From Desulfobacteraceae bacterium (GTDB lineage Bacteria; Desulfobacterota; Desulfobacteria; Desulfobacterales; Desulfobacteraceae), in contig JADGFI010000006.1 of the NCBI GenBank assembly GCA_016743945.1, positions 62,001-126,000 on the forward strand: DNA of 64,000 nt, in the 5' to 3' direction. Each line of letters begins with the position of its first letter. Position 1 is the stretch's first letter. The translations under genes and the position numbers were made by a program. Shown piece by piece: positions 1 to 9,682 of the stretch. A model generated the notes under the pieces. That model saw only the letters and a list, made by a program, of their open reading frames with translations. It made no database searches and was not told the origin of the DNA.

Positions 1-70
1 TGGTAACATCAAGCTTTTCCGGCTTGATCATCTCTCGCCAGTTTACATATGCTAGTTTTTCAGATGACAT
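1..70 (-). CDS. rpoA: RNA polymerase alpha subunit, N-terminal fragment
   Basis: Only the first 23 codons lie in the window; the gene continues past the left edge. The start ATG is at 68-70 on the minus strand. The peptide begins MSSEKLAYVNWREMIKPEKL, which resembles the short lead-in of alpha subunits before the assembly domain. It follows rpsD, as in the standard alpha operon order rpsM-rpsK-rpsD-rpoA, and an AGGAG-type Shine-Dalgarno lies just upstream. Alpha would nucleate RNA polymerase assembly by dimerising and docking beta and beta'. The identification rests on position plus this short peptide. Confidence 0.85.
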   Translation of the reverse strand, partial: MSSEKLAYVNWREMIKPEKLDVT

Positions 71-118
71 TTAAATCTCCTGAATAAATATTTGGATAAA
101 CCATATAGAATGATGACC

Positions 119-745
119 CTATTTTGAATATAGCTCAACGATCAATTGTTCCTGAATCGGAAGAGTAATGTCTTCTCGCGTGGGAATGCCAACAATCTGA
201 CCTTTGAAATTATCTTTATTAATTTCTAACCACGAAGGAACGCCTCTTCTTACAATGGCATCCAAAGAGTCTGAGATAGCCTGAACTTTGCGACTTTTTT
301 CACGCAACTCTATGACATCACCTTTTTTAACCTGATAGGAAGGGATATTCACTTTTTTCCCATTTACGGTAAAATGGTTATGACGGACAAAATGTCTTCC
401 CTGATTTCTGGAATTCACAAACCCCAATCTAAAAACAGTGTTGTCCATGCGGGTTTCGAGAAGGCTTAACAAATTCGTACCAGTGATACCTTTTTGTCGA
501 TCTGCTCTTTTAAAGGCAATTCTGAATTGCTTTTCAGAAATACCGTAAATTCGGCGAACCTTTTGTTTTTCTCTAAGCTGCATTCCATAATCAGATTGTT
601 TACTTCTTCTCTGACCATGTTGCCCCGGCGGATAGCCTCTTCTATCATAACTGCATTTGTCTGAAAAACAACGATCACCCTTCAGAAAAAGCTTCATGTT
701 CTCTCGTCTGCATTGACGGCAAACAGATCCTGTATATCTTGCCAA
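119..745 (-). CDS. rpsD: 30S ribosomal protein S4
   Basis: A 208-residue S4, the usual length. S4 is a primary 16S rRNA binder that starts assembly of the 30S body, and in many bacteria it represses its own operon. The N-terminus carries a complete zinc-binding set (Cys9, Cys12, Cys26, Cys31), so this is the zinc-containing form. The S4 RNA-binding fold starts near residue 98. The gene lies between rpsK and rpoA in the alpha operon with short spacers, so it is almost certainly cotranscribed with them. Confidence 0.97.
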   Translation of the reverse strand: MARYTGSVCRQCRRENMKLFLKGDRCFSDKCSYDRRGYPPGQHGQRRSKQSDYGMQLREKQKVRRIYGISEKQFRIAFKRADRQKGITGTNLLSLLETRMDNTVFRLGFVNSRNQGRHFVRHNHFTVNGKKVNIPSYQVKKGDVIELREKSRKVQAISDSLDAIVRRGVPSWLEINKDNFKGQIVGIPTREDITLPIQEQLIVELYSK

Positions 746-788
746 CGTTCTCCTCCTTTATAACTCCAAGAGCTTAATTCTAATATTT

Positions 789-1184
789 TTATACTCTTCT
801 TCTTTTTGGCGGGCGGCATCCATTATGGGGAACCGGTGTAACATCCTTGATCATTGAAATATTGAATCCAAGTGCATGAAGCGCTCTTAAAGCGGATTCT
901 CTTCCAGGTCCGGGACCTTTTACATAGACGCCAATATTTTTAAGCCCGTGCTCCATTGCTTTTGCACCCGCATCTTCAGCCACAAGCTTTGCAGCAAAAG
1001 GGGTACTTTTCCTGGAACCTTTAAAGCCCTGAACACCGGCGCTGGACCATGATATGGTGTTGCCGTTTTCATCAGCTATGGTAACGATGGTGTTGTTAAA
1101 GGTAGATTGAATATGCACAATACCTGTGGATATATTCTTTCTCACCCGTTTCTTGCTTACAGCTTTTTTAGACTTTTTTGCCAT
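789..1184 (-). CDS. rpsK: 30S ribosomal protein S11
   Basis: A 131-residue S11 with a basic N-terminal extension and the family's conserved C-terminal tail, ending [12 protein letters not shown]11 sits on the 30S platform and helps form the mRNA exit and Shine-Dalgarno cleft. It is the second gene of the alpha operon, 24 bases after rpsM, in the normal order. Nothing is truncated or unusual. Confidence 0.97.
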   Translation of the reverse strand: MAKKSKKAVSKKRVRKNISTGIVHIQSTFNNTIVTIADENGNTISWSSAGVQGFKGSRKSTPFAAKLVAEDAGAKAMEHGLKNIGVYVKGPGPGRESALRALHALGFNISMIKDVTPVPHNGCRPPKRRRV

Positions 1185-1208
1185 AATTAATATACCTTTT
1201 GTATTATT

Positions 1209-1577
1209 CTACTTTTTCTTTTTAACTGCTGTTCGTTTGGGGCCTTTTCGGGTCCTTGCATTTGTACTGGTCCGCTGACCATGACAGGGAAGACCTTTTC
1301 TGTGGCGCAGTCCTCTATAACATCCAAGATCCATAAGCCGCTTGATATTCATGGAAACTTCGGATCTGAGTTCACCTTCAACTTTGAATTGGGCATCAAT
1401 GACTTTTCTGATTTCGTTAACCTGAACTTCTGTCAGATCATTCGCTTTTATCGTTGGATCAATGCCTGTTTTCTCAAGTATCAGCTTTGACCTGCTGCCT
1501 CCGATACCATAAATGTAGGTCAAGGCGATCCATGCGTGTTTATCTCTTGGTAAATCTACTCCTGCGATACGTGCCAA
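1209..1577 (-). CDS. rpsM: 30S ribosomal protein S13
   Basis: A 122-residue S13. The start [13 protein letters not shown] and the central helix-two-turn-helix region are typical. The basic C-terminal tail, ending [11 protein letters not shown], is the part that in other ribosomes reaches towards the tRNAs in the P site and bridges to the large subunit. It opens the rpsM-rpsK-rpsD-rpoA block directly after rpmJ, with only a 12-base spacer. Confidence 0.97.
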   Translation of the reverse strand: MARIAGVDLPRDKHAWIALTYIYGIGGSRSKLILEKTGIDPTIKANDLTEVQVNEIRKVIDAQFKVEGELRSEVSMNIKRLMDLGCYRGLRHRKGLPCHGQRTSTNARTRKGPKRTAVKKKK

Positions 1578-1589
1578 ATTTCCTTCCCC

Positions 1590-1703
1590 CTATCCCTGAC
1601 GCTGTTTATGGCGCTTGTTTATACAAATGACTCTGATGACACCTTTTCTTTTAATCACTTTGCAATCTCTACAAATTTTTTTAACAGATGCTCTTACTTT
1701 CAT
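1590..1703 (-). CDS. rpmJ: 50S ribosomal protein L36
   Basis: A 37-codon gene translated by hand from the minus strand: ATG at 1701-1703, stop at 1590-1592. The product starts [20 protein letters not shown] and ends NKRHKQRQG. It carries Cys11, Cys14, Cys27 and His32, the zinc-ribbon ligands of the zinc-containing L36 form. Its position between infA and rpsM is the usual one. L36 is a late-assembling 50S protein. Confidence 0.95.
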   Translation of the reverse strand: MKVRASVKKICRDCKVIKRKGVIRVICINKRHKQRQG

Positions 1704-1758
1704 CCATTTACTCCTAATCTCTATTTGTATTTCTTATCAATATACTATTGAAAAAAAA

Positions 1759-1977
1759 TTATTTAAATCTATATGTAATTCTGCCACGGCTTAAATCATA
1801 GGGTGATATTTCAACCGTCACTCTGTCTCCGGGCAGAATCTTTATAAAATGCATTCTCATTTTGCCGGAAATATGGGCCAACAAAACATGTTTGTTTTCC
1901 AACTCAACTTTGAACATGGCATTGGGCAACGTTTCTAATACTTTCCCGTCAACTTTGATGGGTTCTTCTTTTGCCAT
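1759..1977 (-). CDS. infA: Translation initiation factor IF-1
   Basis: A 72-residue protein of exactly the usual IF-1 length, with a single OB-fold (S1-like) domain; the segment [19 protein letters not shown] is typical. IF-1 occupies the A site of the 30S subunit and works with IF-2 and IF-3 in start-codon selection. It follows secY directly here. In many bacteria adk and map lie between secY and infA; both are missing. Confidence 0.97.
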   Translation of the reverse strand: MAKEEPIKVDGKVLETLPNAMFKVELENKHVLLAHISGKMRMHFIKILPGDRVTVEISPYDLSRGRITYRFK

Positions 1978-2015
1978 AATCTTATTTCATCTCCTATTGA
2001 TTTAGAATGGTTTAT

Positions 2016-3335
2016 TTAAGATCTACCCTTGATACGTTTCGCCCCAGATCTTCCCATAAAGCCATCGTAATTACCGGATATCAAATGGGACTCTATTTGG
2101 GAAATGGTATCAATGGATACCCCGACAACGATCAAGAGGGCTGTGCCACCGAAATAAAAAGGTACATTAAATTTATTCATGAGCATGGTCGGCAGAACAC
2201 AGACGGCAGAGACATAGAGAGCACCGCCGACGGTAATTCTGGTCAACACTCTATCAATGTACTCAGAGGTCTTTTTCCCCGGTCTGATACCCGGAATATA
2301 ACCCCCATTCTTTTTCATATTATCCGCCACATCGTCTGGATTAAACTGAACTGCTGTATAGAAAAAGCAGAAAAAGATAATAAACCCGATGTATAAAAGA
2401 TAATACCATATGGTACCAGGGCTGAACATGGCTGCAATGGTCTGCATTGCTGGCAGGTTAATAAATTGGGCCAAAGTTGTCGGGAACATGATAATAGAAG
2501 ATGCAAAAATCGGCGGTATGACACCAGCGGTATTAATCTTCAAAGGAAGATGAGATGTTTGTCCTCCATACATTTTCCGCCCCACCACCCGTTTTGCATA
2601 ATGAACCGGTATCCGTCGCTGGGCCTGTTCCATATAAATGATACAGGCAACAACAGCTACCATTAGTGCGATAAGGATAATCAGGGAAAAAACTCCCATT
2701 TCACCGGTACTCATCAGTCGAACCGTGTTTCCAAGAGCCGACGGCATATTTGCAACGATACCTGCAAATATAATCAACGAGATACCGTTGCCGATACCCC
2801 GCTCGGTAATCTGTTCGCCAAGCCACATAATAAATGCGGTACCAGCGGTCAGGGTGATTATGGTAACCAAACGAAATCCCCAACCCGGATAGGGCACTAT
2901 GGCGACACCGGCAGGAGAGGTCATGGCTTCTAACCCCACACTGATACCGAACCCCTGGATAATACTGAGAACGACGGTTCCATAGCGCGTGTATTGTGTT
3001 TTCTTTTTCCGTCCGGCATCCCCTTCTTTTTTCAATTGCTCAAGATGGGGAACCACCACGGTCATCAATTCTAAAATAATAGAAGAACTGATATAAGGCA
3101 TTATCCCCAGGGCAAATATGGAAAGTCTTTCCAAAGCCCCCCCTGAGAACATATTAAACATGGAAAATAAGGTCCCAGATGCAGATGCAAAAAAGGACGA
3201 CAATGCTGCCCCATCGATCCCGGGTGTCGGCACATGAACCCCGACACGGTACACAAACAGCAATGCAAGTGTAACCAACAATTTCCGTTTGAGATCAGGA
3301 AGTTTAAACAAATTCTGGTAGCTGTTCTCGATCAT
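2016..3335 (-). CDS. secY: Preprotein translocase subunit SecY
   Basis: A 439-residue SecY, close to the usual 435-440, with about ten hydrophobic membrane segments. It forms the protein-conducting channel of the inner membrane with SecE (encoded at 26305-26661) and SecG. The N-terminus (NLFKLPDLKRK), the cytoplasmic loop with RRIPVHYAKR and the later segment GGYIPGIRPGKKT are family hallmarks. It sits after rplO in the spc operon, separated by 49 bases, and infA follows directly. Confidence 0.97.
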   Translation of the reverse strand: MIENSYQNLFKLPDLKRKLLVTLALLFVYRVGVHVPTPGIDGAALSSFFASASGTLFSMFNMFSGGALERLSIFALGIMPYISSSIILELMTVVVPHLEQLKKEGDAGRKKKTQYTRYGTVVLSIIQGFGISVGLEAMTSPAGVAIVPYPGWGFRLVTIITLTAGTAFIMWLGEQITERGIGNGISLIIFAGIVANMPSALGNTVRLMSTGEMGVFSLIILIALMVAVVACIIYMEQAQRRIPVHYAKRVVGRKMYGGQTSHLPLKINTAGVIPPIFASSIIMFPTTLAQFINLPAMQTIAAMFSPGTIWYYLLYIGFIIFFCFFYTAVQFNPDDVADNMKKNGGYIPGIRPGKKTSEYIDRVLTRITVGGALYVSAVCVLPTMLMNKFNVPFYFGGTALLIVVGVSIDTISQIESHLISGNYDGFMGRSGAKRIKGRS

Positions 3336-3384
3336 CTATAATATATCCTTACATCACTTTGATATCAATTATTCGAACCATAAC

Positions 3385-3819
3385 TTACTCTATGCTGCCA
3401 CCGACAGATTCGATTTTTTCTTTAGCCGTTTTGGAGACAAGAATACTCTTTAGAGCAAATTTCTTTTGTGTGTCACCATTACCAAGAAGTTTTGCCCCGT
3501 CGACTTTGCCTTTAACCAGCCCAACCTGTCTTAGGACGTCCACATCAATGGTGGCCCCATCATCAAATCTATCCAGATCGGAAATATTTAAAACAGCGTA
3601 TTGTTTTTTAAATATATTGGTAAAGCCTCTTTTGGGAAGTCGACGATAAATTGGCATCTGACCGCCTTCAAACCCGGGTCTTACGCTTCCGCCGGAACGA
3701 GCCTTGAGCCCTTTATGTCCTCGGGTGGAAGTTTTTCCCATTCCGGAACCAGGGCCTCTACCAACCCGTTTATTTTTTTTTCTGCTGCCGGGAGCAGGTG
3801 CTAAATCATGAAGCTGCAT
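3385..3819 (-). CDS. rplO: 50S ribosomal protein L15
   Basis: A 144-residue L15 with the characteristic glycine- and arginine-rich N-terminus (LAPAPGSRKKNKRVGRGPGS), which threads into 23S rRNA, followed by the globular domain. It lies one base after the rpmD stop codon and before secY, the standard spc order, so coupled translation with rpmD is likely. Confidence 0.97.
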   Translation of the reverse strand: MQLHDLAPAPGSRKKNKRVGRGPGSGMGKTSTRGHKGLKARSGGSVRPGFEGGQMPIYRRLPKRGFTNIFKKQYAVLNISDLDRFDDGATIDVDVLRQVGLVKGKVDGAKLLGNGDTQKKFALKSILVSKTAKEKIESVGGSIE

Positions 3820-3820
3820 A

Positions 3821-4003
3821 TTACACCTCCTCTACTTTCACCAGGTGTGAAACCTTGTTTATCTGTCCTATAATGACAGGGTCATTGGCGTGCTCTACTG
3901 TATGATGCATCCGTCTGATGCCAAGAGAGCGAATAATTCGTCCTTGAACAGCCGGACGGCCTATGGTGCTTTTTATCTGTGTGATTTTCAATTTCTTAGT
4001 CAT
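3821..4003 (-). CDS. rpmD: 50S ribosomal protein L30
   Basis: A 60-residue L30, the typical short bacterial form (MTKKLKITQIKSTIGR start; conserved RSLGIRRMHHTVEH segment). It is located between rpsE and rplO, as expected for the spc operon. Confidence 0.96.
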   Translation of the reverse strand: MTKKLKITQIKSTIGRPAVQGRIIRSLGIRRMHHTVEHANDPVIIGQINKVSHLVKVEEV

Positions 4004-4014
4004 TGCAAACCTCT

Positions 4015-4509
4015 TTATATATCTTCAGGTCTAAGACCGCGTCTTCTAGCAACTTCTTCCTTAGAACAAAGGGACTGGAGACCAGCCATGGTTGCTCTGA
4101 CAATATTCTGGGTGTTATGGGTACCAATACATTTGGTCAGGATATCCGTAACACCAACTGCTTCGAGGACCGCACGTATACCGCCACCGGCAATCAATCC
4201 TGTTCCTGGAGATGCAGGTTTCAAAAGAACCCGACCCGCTCCGGCGTGACCCACAACCTCGAAAGGTACGGTGCCGTTTAAAAGGGATATTTTAACCATA
4301 TTTCGTTTGGCTTTTTCCATTCCCTTTTTAATCGCTTCTGGAACTTCTTTCGCTTTTCCAAGACCGTAACCAACGCTTCCTTCACCATCTCCAACAACTA
4401 CCAAAGCGCTAAAGGTAAAATTTCTACCACCTTTTACAACTTTTGCAACACGGTTGATTCTAACAACCTTATCGATTAATCCACTCTCTTCCATCTGTTG
4501 TCTTGCCAA
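4015..4509 (-). CDS. rpsE: 30S ribosomal protein S5
   Basis: A 164-residue S5. The N-terminal double-stranded-RNA-binding domain contains [18 protein letters not shown]. The C-terminal domain has the conserved [20 protein letters not shown] segment. S5 lies by the mRNA entry tunnel and contributes to decoding accuracy. It sits in standard order between rplR and rpmD, with short spacers. Confidence 0.97.
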   Translation of the reverse strand: MARQQMEESGLIDKVVRINRVAKVVKGGRNFTFSALVVVGDGEGSVGYGLGKAKEVPEAIKKGMEKAKRNMVKISLLNGTVPFEVVGHAGAGRVLLKPASPGTGLIAGGGIRAVLEAVGVTDILTKCIGTHNTQNIVRATMAGLQSLCSKEEVARRRGLRPEDI

Positions 4510-4525
4510 GGGTCTTCCTCCTTAA

Positions 4526-4894
4526 TTAGAATAGCAAACCGGCTTCGCGGGCCGCGTCTGAAAGCGCTTTGATTCGACCATGATAAAGAAAGCCGTTCCT
4601 GTCCAGAACCACTTTTGTAATTCCTTTATCAACGGCTCTTTTGCCGATAAGGCTTCCAACCGCCTTTGCAATTTCCTGTTTTTTGCCGACCACAGGATTT
4701 TCTTTGTATTCTTTATCCAAGGTAGATGCCGAAACAAGCGTTATCCCTTGTGTATCATCAACGATCTGTGCATAGATATGTTTTGCAGTTCTGAAAACAC
4801 TCATTCTCGGTCTATCCTGATTCCCAAAAATATTCTTTCTGACTCGTTTTTTTCTTTTAAGCCTTGATACAAGCCTTGGTGATGTATTTCCCAT
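4526..4894 (-). CDS. rplR: 50S ribosomal protein L18
   Basis: A 122-residue L18, a 5S rRNA-binding protein of the central protuberance. The basic N-terminus ([14 protein letters not shown]) and the final [19 protein letters not shown] are typical. It is encoded between rplF and rpsE in the spc operon. Confidence 0.97.
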   Translation of the reverse strand: MGNTSPRLVSRLKRKKRVRKNIFGNQDRPRMSVFRTAKHIYAQIVDDTQGITLVSASTLDKEYKENPVVGKKQEIAKAVGSLIGKRAVDKGITKVVLDRNGFLYHGRIKALSDAAREAGLLF

Positions 4895-4914
4895 AATCTT
4901 TAGTTTCCCACCTA

Positions 4915-5457
4915 TTAGTCTTTACCAGCAGTCTTACCAGCTTTTCTGACAATTCTTTCATCCGAATACATGATTCCCTTGCCTTTGTAGGGTTCGGGGG
5001 GTCTTATCCGTCTGATGTTTGCTGCTACCTGGCCAAGAAGTTCTTTATCGATACCGGACAGCTTGATTTCTGTATTTTTCTCAACACTGGCAGAAATTCC
5101 GTCTGGAAGCTCAAAATCAACAGGGTTTGAATATCCGACATTTAATACCAGATTCTTTCCCTTTGTTTCGGCCCGATATCCGATACCGGAAAGAAGAAGC
5201 TTCTTTTCATAACCGGTGCTAACACCCGTCACCATATTGAAGATCAGAGATCTGAAAAGCCCCTGGAGTGCCATTTTTTTCTTATCGTTAAGATCTGTTT
5301 TGACGTTCAAAACGTTCTCATTAATTTCTATATCAATTGCCGGGTGCAGTTTTCGATCAAGCTTGCCTTTGGGCCCTTTAACATTAATCATGTCTCCATC
5401 AAGGGTAATTTCGACCTTATCTGGAAGCTGTACCGGCTGTTTTCCTATTCTAGACAT
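4915..5457 (-). CDS. rplF: 50S ribosomal protein L6
   Basis: A 180-residue L6 with the duplicated alpha/beta domain of the family. The start [17 protein letters not shown] and the C-terminal segment [16 protein letters not shown] are strongly conserved. L6 lies near the factor-binding site at the base of the L7/L12 stalk. It is encoded between rpsH and rplR. Confidence 0.97.
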   Translation of the reverse strand: MSRIGKQPVQLPDKVEITLDGDMINVKGPKGKLDRKLHPAIDIEINENVLNVKTDLNDKKKMALQGLFRSLIFNMVTGVSTGYEKKLLLSGIGYRAETKGKNLVLNVGYSNPVDFELPDGISASVEKNTEIKLSGIDKELLGQVAANIRRIRPPEPYKGKGIMYSDERIVRKAGKTAGKD

Positions 5458-5471
5458 ATTTTACTCCTGTC

Positions 5472-5870
5472 TTACCATACGTTACAAAGAATTTCACCGC
5501 CGACGTTCGCTTCTTTAGCCTGTTTGTCCGTCATCAACCCCTTAGAAGTTGAAACAATAGAGATACCCAGACCGTTTAAAACCGGCTTAATCTGTTTTGC
5601 CTTGTTGTAAACCCTGCAGGAAGGTTTACTCACTCTGTCAATGCCATAAATTGTGGGTTTGCCATCAGAAACATATTTTAAATAGACACGCAAAATTCCC
5701 TGTGTCTCATTCTCAAGGAATTTATAATCTTTGATATATCCTTGTTCTTTAAGCACCCGCACCATTTCCACCTTGATCGTTGATCCGGGGATATCCACTT
5801 TAGCAAGACTTGCTTTTCCGCCATTTCTTATACTAGTTAGCATGTCTGCAATTGGATCACTAATTGCCAT
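5472..5870 (-). CDS. rpsH: 30S ribosomal protein S8
   Basis: A 132-residue S8 (start MAISDPIADMLTSIRNG; C-terminal STSKGLMTDKQAKEANVGGE), of usual length. S8 binds the central domain of 16S rRNA and in Escherichia coli represses the spc operon by binding an rRNA mimic near rplE. I could not identify such a site with confidence here. It follows rpsN after a 65-base spacer, the longest in the spc block. Confidence 0.97.
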   Translation of the reverse strand: MAISDPIADMLTSIRNGGKASLAKVDIPGSTIKVEMVRVLKEQGYIKDYKFLENETQGILRVYLKYVSDGKPTIYGIDRVSKPSCRVYNKAKQIKPVLNGLGISIVSTSKGLMTDKQAKEANVGGEILCNVW

Positions 5871-5935
5871 TTTTAAATCTCCTTAAAATCCGCTGGTATT
5901 GTAATTTGATAGTAAATTTTATTCAAAATTTGTTT

Positions 5936-6121
5936 TTACCAACTTGATTTGGTAACACCGGGTAATTTGCCTTCTGAAGCAAGCGTCCGGAAACAAATTC
6001 TGCAAATACCAGCTTTTCTGATAAATCCTCTTGGTCTACCGCATAAGGGGCATCTGTTGTACGCGCGAACAGCAAACTTTGGTGTTCTTCCCGCCTTTGC
6101 GATTAAAGATTTTTTAGCCAA
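5936..6121 (-). CDS. rpsN: 30S ribosomal protein S14, short zinc-binding type
   Basis: A 61-residue protein of the short S14 class with an intact zinc ribbon (Cys24, Cys27, Cys40, Cys43), unlike the ~100-residue zinc-free S14 of Escherichia coli. It lies in the spc operon between rplE and rpsH and is a structural component of the 30S head. The start [16 protein letters not shown] is typical of this class. Confidence 0.97.
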   Translation of the reverse strand: MAKKSLIAKAGRTPKFAVRAYNRCPLCGRPRGFIRKAGICRICFRTLASEGKLPGVTKSSW

Positions 6122-6140
6122 GCTTTCCTCCTTAAGAACC

Positions 6141-6680
6141 TTAGTTTTTGAAGGGCATTCCCATGAGTTTCAGGAAAACCTTGCCTTCTTCATCTGTTTT
6201 AGCTGTGGTAACAACTGTAATATTAAGACCTTTAATGCTCTCGGTCTTATCATAGTCAATTTCCGGGAATATGATGTGCTCGGTGATGCCCATGGAAAAA
6301 TTACCACGGCCATCAAAGGATTTCCCAGATATTCCTCTAAAATCCCTCACACGAGGGAGTGCGATATTAACAAGTCTGTCAAGAAAATCGAACATTTTCC
6401 CCCGGCGAAGGGTTACCTTGCATCCAATGGGAAGATCTGCCCGCAGCTTAAAGTTGGCAATGGGTTTTTTCGCCCTTGTAACAACCGTTTTCTGGCCGGC
6501 AATCAATGTCAGTTCCTGGGCAGCCGCTTCAACAATTTTAGGATTTCTAACGGCTTCGCCAAGTCCCATGTTCAATACGATTTTCTCAAGCTTTGGTACC
6601 TGTAATTCATTTGCATAATTAAAGGTTTCCCTCAGCTTGGGAACAACTTCGTTAATATATTTTTCCTTAAGAGTGGTCAT
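6141..6680 (-). CDS. rplE: 50S ribosomal protein L5
   Basis: A 179-residue L5, a 5S rRNA-binding protein that touches P-site tRNA. Typical segments are [16 protein letters not shown] near residue 28 and the C-terminal [14 protein letters not shown]. It lies between rplX and rpsN in conserved order. Confidence 0.97.
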   Translation of the reverse strand: MTTLKEKYINEVVPKLRETFNYANELQVPKLEKIVLNMGLGEAVRNPKIVEAAAQELTLIAGQKTVVTRAKKPIANFKLRADLPIGCKVTLRRGKMFDFLDRLVNIALPRVRDFRGISGKSFDGRGNFSMGITEHIIFPEIDYDKTESIKGLNITVVTTAKTDEEGKVFLKLMGMPFKN

Positions 6681-6701
6681 TTATTCTCTCCGGCTTTGGT
6701 C

Positions 6702-7031
6702 TTACGAATCTATCTGCTGGTCGCATTTTTTGCAGATTCTGACCCGTTTACCATCTTCCAGTTGTTTGATTCCGATCCGAGTAGGTTTTACACAGGAGTT
6801 ACACATGACCATAAGATTGGACACATTGATGGGCATGGTTTTATCAACGATGCCTCCCTGTGGATTTGCCTGCGTAGGTCTCTGATGGACTTTCACAACG
6901 TTAATGTTTTCAACAACAACGCGGTTGGTTTTTTTGACAACTTTCAATACTTTCCCGATCTTGCCTTTGTCTTTTCCGGTCAGTACTTTAACCTTGTCAT
7001 CTTTTTTAATTCTTATTTTTACAGCTTCCAT
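6702..7031 (-). CDS. rplX: 50S ribosomal protein L24
   Basis: A 109-residue L24 with an N-terminal KOW motif ([19 protein letters not shown]) and a CxxC pair near the C-terminus ([14 protein letters not shown] region), seen in many bacterial L24s. The frame stays open upstream to a TTG at 7046. The ATG ending at 7031 is preferred because GGAG lies about 9 bases before it and the product then has the usual N-terminus. L24 helps start 50S assembly. Confidence 0.93.
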   Translation of the reverse strand: MEAVKIRIKKDDKVKVLTGKDKGKIGKVLKVVKKTNRVVVENINVVKVHQRPTQANPQGGIVDKTMPINVSNLMVMCNSCVKPTRIGIKQLEDGKRVRICKKCDQQIDS

Positions 7032-7057
7032 CGCTTTTTTCTCCAATAACCCGATAA

Positions 7058-7426
7058 TTAAAGTACGTCAGGGGCAAGAGAGACTATTTTCATAAATCTT
7101 TTAGCCCTTAATTCCCTTGCAACCGGACCAAATATACGGGTGCCTATCGGTTCATTATTTTTACTTAAGATTACAGCAGAGTTGTCATCAAATCTGATGG
7201 ACGACCCATCCGGTCTGGATATCTCTTTTTTAGTTCTGACAATAACCGCCTGGACAACGTCCCCTTTGCTAACCTTTGCGTTGGGAATGGCTTCTTTAAC
7301 AGAAACAACAATAATGTCTCCAATGCTGGCGTATCTTCTTCTGGATCCGCCCAAAACTTTGATGCAATACAGTTCTTTTGCGCCGGAGTTATCTGCCACA
7401 GTAAGTCTGCTTTCGGTCTGAATCAT
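7058..7426 (-). CDS. rplN: 50S ribosomal protein L14
   Basis: A 122-residue L14, the exact usual length ([19 protein letters not shown] start; family segment near [12 protein letters not shown]). It lies at the subunit interface and is the binding site of the silencing factor RsfS in other species. It is encoded between rpsQ and rplX. Confidence 0.98.
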   Translation of the reverse strand: MIQTESRLTVADNSGAKELYCIKVLGGSRRRYASIGDIIVVSVKEAIPNAKVSKGDVVQAVIVRTKKEISRPDGSSIRFDDNSAVILSKNNEPIGTRIFGPVARELRAKRFMKIVSLAPDVL

Positions 7427-7442
7427 TTCACAACTCCTTTAG

Positions 7443-7703
7443 CTAAACCGCTTTTTTAACGATTTCGGTTACCCGGAAACGTTTAAGCTTACTCAACGGT
7501 CTGGTCTCGATGATTTTCACTTCATCACCAATACTGCACTCATTTGTTTCATCGTGGGCATGGTAGCGTTTATACCGTTTAATGAACTTTTTATAAACTT
7601 TATGCTGAACAAATCTTTCAACTTGAACAACCACTGATTTATCCATTTTATCCGATACAATCAGCCCCATAAGCTCTTTTTTATTATTTTGAATATTTTC
7701 CAT
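7443..7703 (-). CDS. rpsQ: 30S ribosomal protein S17
   Basis: An 86-residue OB-fold protein ([19 protein letters not shown] start region and [15 protein letters not shown] near the end), which binds the 5' domain of 16S rRNA. It is encoded between rpmC and rplN in conserved S10/spc order. Confidence 0.97.
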   Translation of the reverse strand: MENIQNNKKELMGLIVSDKMDKSVVVQVERFVQHKVYKKFIKRYKRYHAHDETNECSIGDEVKIIETRPLSKLKRFRVTEIVKKAV

Positions 7704-7719
7704 ATCTATAACTCTTACA

Positions 7720-7917
7720 TTAAATAATGTTTAAATTCATTTCTTTTGATATTGTATAGAGTCTGGCAATATCTTTTTTGACATTTGAAAGGGTTGCTGT
7801 GTTCTCAAGCTGTCCAACATCATTTTGAAAACGAAGGTTGAACAATTCTTTTTTAAGCTCAACAAGCTTTTCTTTAACCTGATCAGCACCCATTTCTCTT
7901 ATCTCGGCAAGTTTCAT
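7720..7917 (-). CDS. rpmC: 50S ribosomal protein L29
   Basis: A 65-residue, mainly helical L29 ([20 protein letters not shown] segment). In other ribosomes L29 lies near the exit tunnel beside L23. The stop of rplP and the start of this gene are only 2 bases apart, so translation is probably coupled. Confidence 0.97.
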   Translation of the reverse strand: MKLAEIREMGADQVKEKLVELKKELFNLRFQNDVGQLENTATLSNVKKDIARLYTISKEMNLNII

Positions 7918-7919
7918 CT

Positions 7920-8330
7920 TTATTTACTCCTTTCCACAAATCGTGTTTTGATGGAAAGTTTTCTTGCAGCAAGCCGCATGGCCTCTTTTGCCAGGTCTCT
8001 TGGAATTCCTTCCATTTCATAAAGGATCTTGCCGGGTTTGATTCTTGCCACCCAAGCGTCTGTTGCCCCTTTACCCTTACCCATTCTGACCTCTGCAGGT
8101 TTTTTTGTAACCGGATGGTCAGGGAAAAACCGGATCCAGCTTTTACCAGCTCTCTTTGCATGTCGGGTCATTGCGACCCTGGCCGCTTCAATTTGTCTTG
8201 CATTTATATATCCGCATTCCACGGCCTGGAGACCGTAATCACCAAAACTCAGGGTGTTTCCCCTTGTGGGCACCCCTTTGGTTCTGCCCCGGAATTCTTT
8301 ACGGAATTTTACATTTTTTGGACTAAGCAT
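7920..8330 (-). CDS. rplP: 50S ribosomal protein L16
   Basis: A 136-residue L16 (start [15 protein letters not shown]; conserved [18 protein letters not shown]). L16 helps position aminoacyl-tRNA at the peptidyl-transferase centre. It is encoded between rpsC and rpmC, with normal length and order. Confidence 0.97.
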   Translation of the reverse strand: MLSPKNVKFRKEFRGRTKGVPTRGNTLSFGDYGLQAVECGYINARQIEAARVAMTRHAKRAGKSWIRFFPDHPVTKKPAEVRMGKGKGATDAWVARIKPGKILYEMEGIPRDLAKEAMRLAARKLSIKTRFVERSK

Positions 8331-8352
8331 TTGCTGTTTCTCCTAATCGCCT

Positions 8353-9006
8353 CTATTTTGTCGCCAAAGCCTTTTCACCAGGACGCAACACCTCGCCTTT
8401 AAAAACAAAGGTTTTGATGCCAATAAGTCCGTAAGTGGTATTCGCTTCGATAAAGCCGTAATCCACGTCTGCCCGCAATGTATGCAGGGGGATCCGGCCT
8501 TCTTTGTACCATTCGGTTCTTGCCATTTCAGCCCCGCCCAAACGGCCTGAGCAGATAATTTTGATTCCCTTGGCACCGAATCTCATGGCAGTGGAAACGC
8601 TTCGCTTCATTGCCCGTCTAAAGGCAATCCGTTTTTCCAATTGCTGGGCAATATTCTCAGCCACAAGTTGTGCATCAATTTCAGGTCTTCTGACCTCTTT
8701 GATGTCAATCAGAACGGCTGGTTCGATCATGTTTTCAAGCTCTTTCTTGAGCATTGCGATTTCAGACCCTTTTTTACCGATGATGATACCCGGTCTTGCG
8801 GCAAACACCCGCAGTCTGATCTGTTTTGAAAAACGCTCGATTTCTATTTTTGATATGCCGGCATGATAGAGTTTCTTTTTAAGGAATTTTCTTACCTTAA
8901 AATCTTCTTCAACAAAAGAAGCATACTCTTTGTCTGCATACCATCTAGAATCCCATGTCCTGATGATGCCTAATCTTAATCCGGTAGGATGTACTTTCTG
9001 GCCCAA
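8353..9006 (-). CDS. rpsC: 30S ribosomal protein S3
   Basis: A 217-residue S3. It has the N-terminal KH type II domain with [13 protein letters not shown] at about residues 71-83 and the C-terminal domain with [20 protein letters not shown]3 lines the mRNA entry channel and has helicase-like roles there. It is encoded between rplV and rplP. Confidence 0.98.
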   Translation of the reverse strand: MGQKVHPTGLRLGIIRTWDSRWYADKEYASFVEEDFKVRKFLKKKLYHAGISKIEIERFSKQIRLRVFAARPGIIIGKKGSEIAMLKKELENMIEPAVLIDIKEVRRPEIDAQLVAENIAQQLEKRIAFRRAMKRSVSTAMRFGAKGIKIICSGRLGGAEMARTEWYKEGRIPLHTLRADVDYGFIEANTTYGLIGIKTFVFKGEVLRPGEKALATK

Positions 9007-9022
9007 GCCTGTTCCTCCTTAT

Positions 9023-9358
9023 TTAAACAGTTTCGCTGACGATAACTGTTACGTGACTGGTTCGTTTCAAAATTCGACTGGCTCTTCCCCTGGCCCGCGG
9101 CCGAAACCGTTTCATGGTAGCGCCCTGATCGACAAATATATTCTTTACAACCAGTTTGTCCACGTCCAAATCGTTATTATGCTCGGCATTGGCAATTGCT
9201 GACTGCAATGTTTTATAAATTATTCCGGCAGCTTTAACCGGCATAAACTTAAGGATTGTCAGCGCTTGGCCCGCGTTTTTACCCTTGACTTCACTGATCG
9301 GCAACCGAAGCTTTAGTGCTGAAGTCCTTGTATGTCTTGTAGTTGCTTTTACTTCCAT
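9023..9358 (-). CDS. rplV: 50S ribosomal protein L22
   Basis: A 111-residue L22. Its C-terminal beta hairpin ([19 protein letters not shown]) is the part that lines the nascent-peptide tunnel and touches the macrolide site in other ribosomes. Order rpsS-rplV-rpsC is standard. Confidence 0.97.
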   Translation of the reverse strand: MEVKATTRHTRTSALKLRLPISEVKGKNAGQALTILKFMPVKAAGIIYKTLQSAIANAEHNNDLDVDKLVVKNIFVDQGATMKRFRPRARGRASRILKRTSHVTVIVSETV

Positions 9359-9390
9359 ATCAATAGTGTCCTTTAATCATGCACGACAGA

Positions 9391-9669
9391 TTACCGCTTT
9401 TTGGCTTTCTTATCTCCGGCATGACCCCAAAATGTTCTTGTAGGTGAAAATTCACCAAGCTTATGACCGACCATATTTTCAGAAACAAAAACAGGTATGA
9501 ATTTTCTTCCATTATGGACGGCAAAAGTAATACCTACCATTTCAGGGAAAATGGTTGATCTTCTAGACCAGGTTTTAATGACTTTATTGTTTTTAACCTT
9601 GTTCGCCTCAAGTACTTTTTTTAAAAGTTCAGAAGCGATATAAGGTCCTTTTTTTAATGATCTTGGCAT
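9391..9669 (-). CDS. rpsS: 30S ribosomal protein S19
   Basis: A 92-residue S19 (start [18 protein letters not shown]; conserved [19 protein letters not shown]). It is located at the 30S head, where it contacts S13. It is encoded between rplB and rplV. Confidence 0.98.
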   Translation of the reverse strand: MPRSLKKGPYIASELLKKVLEANKVKNNKVIKTWSRRSTIFPEMVGITFAVHNGRKFIPVFVSENMVGHKLGEFSPTRTFWGHAGDKKAKKR

Positions 9670-9682
9670 AATTATTCACCTA

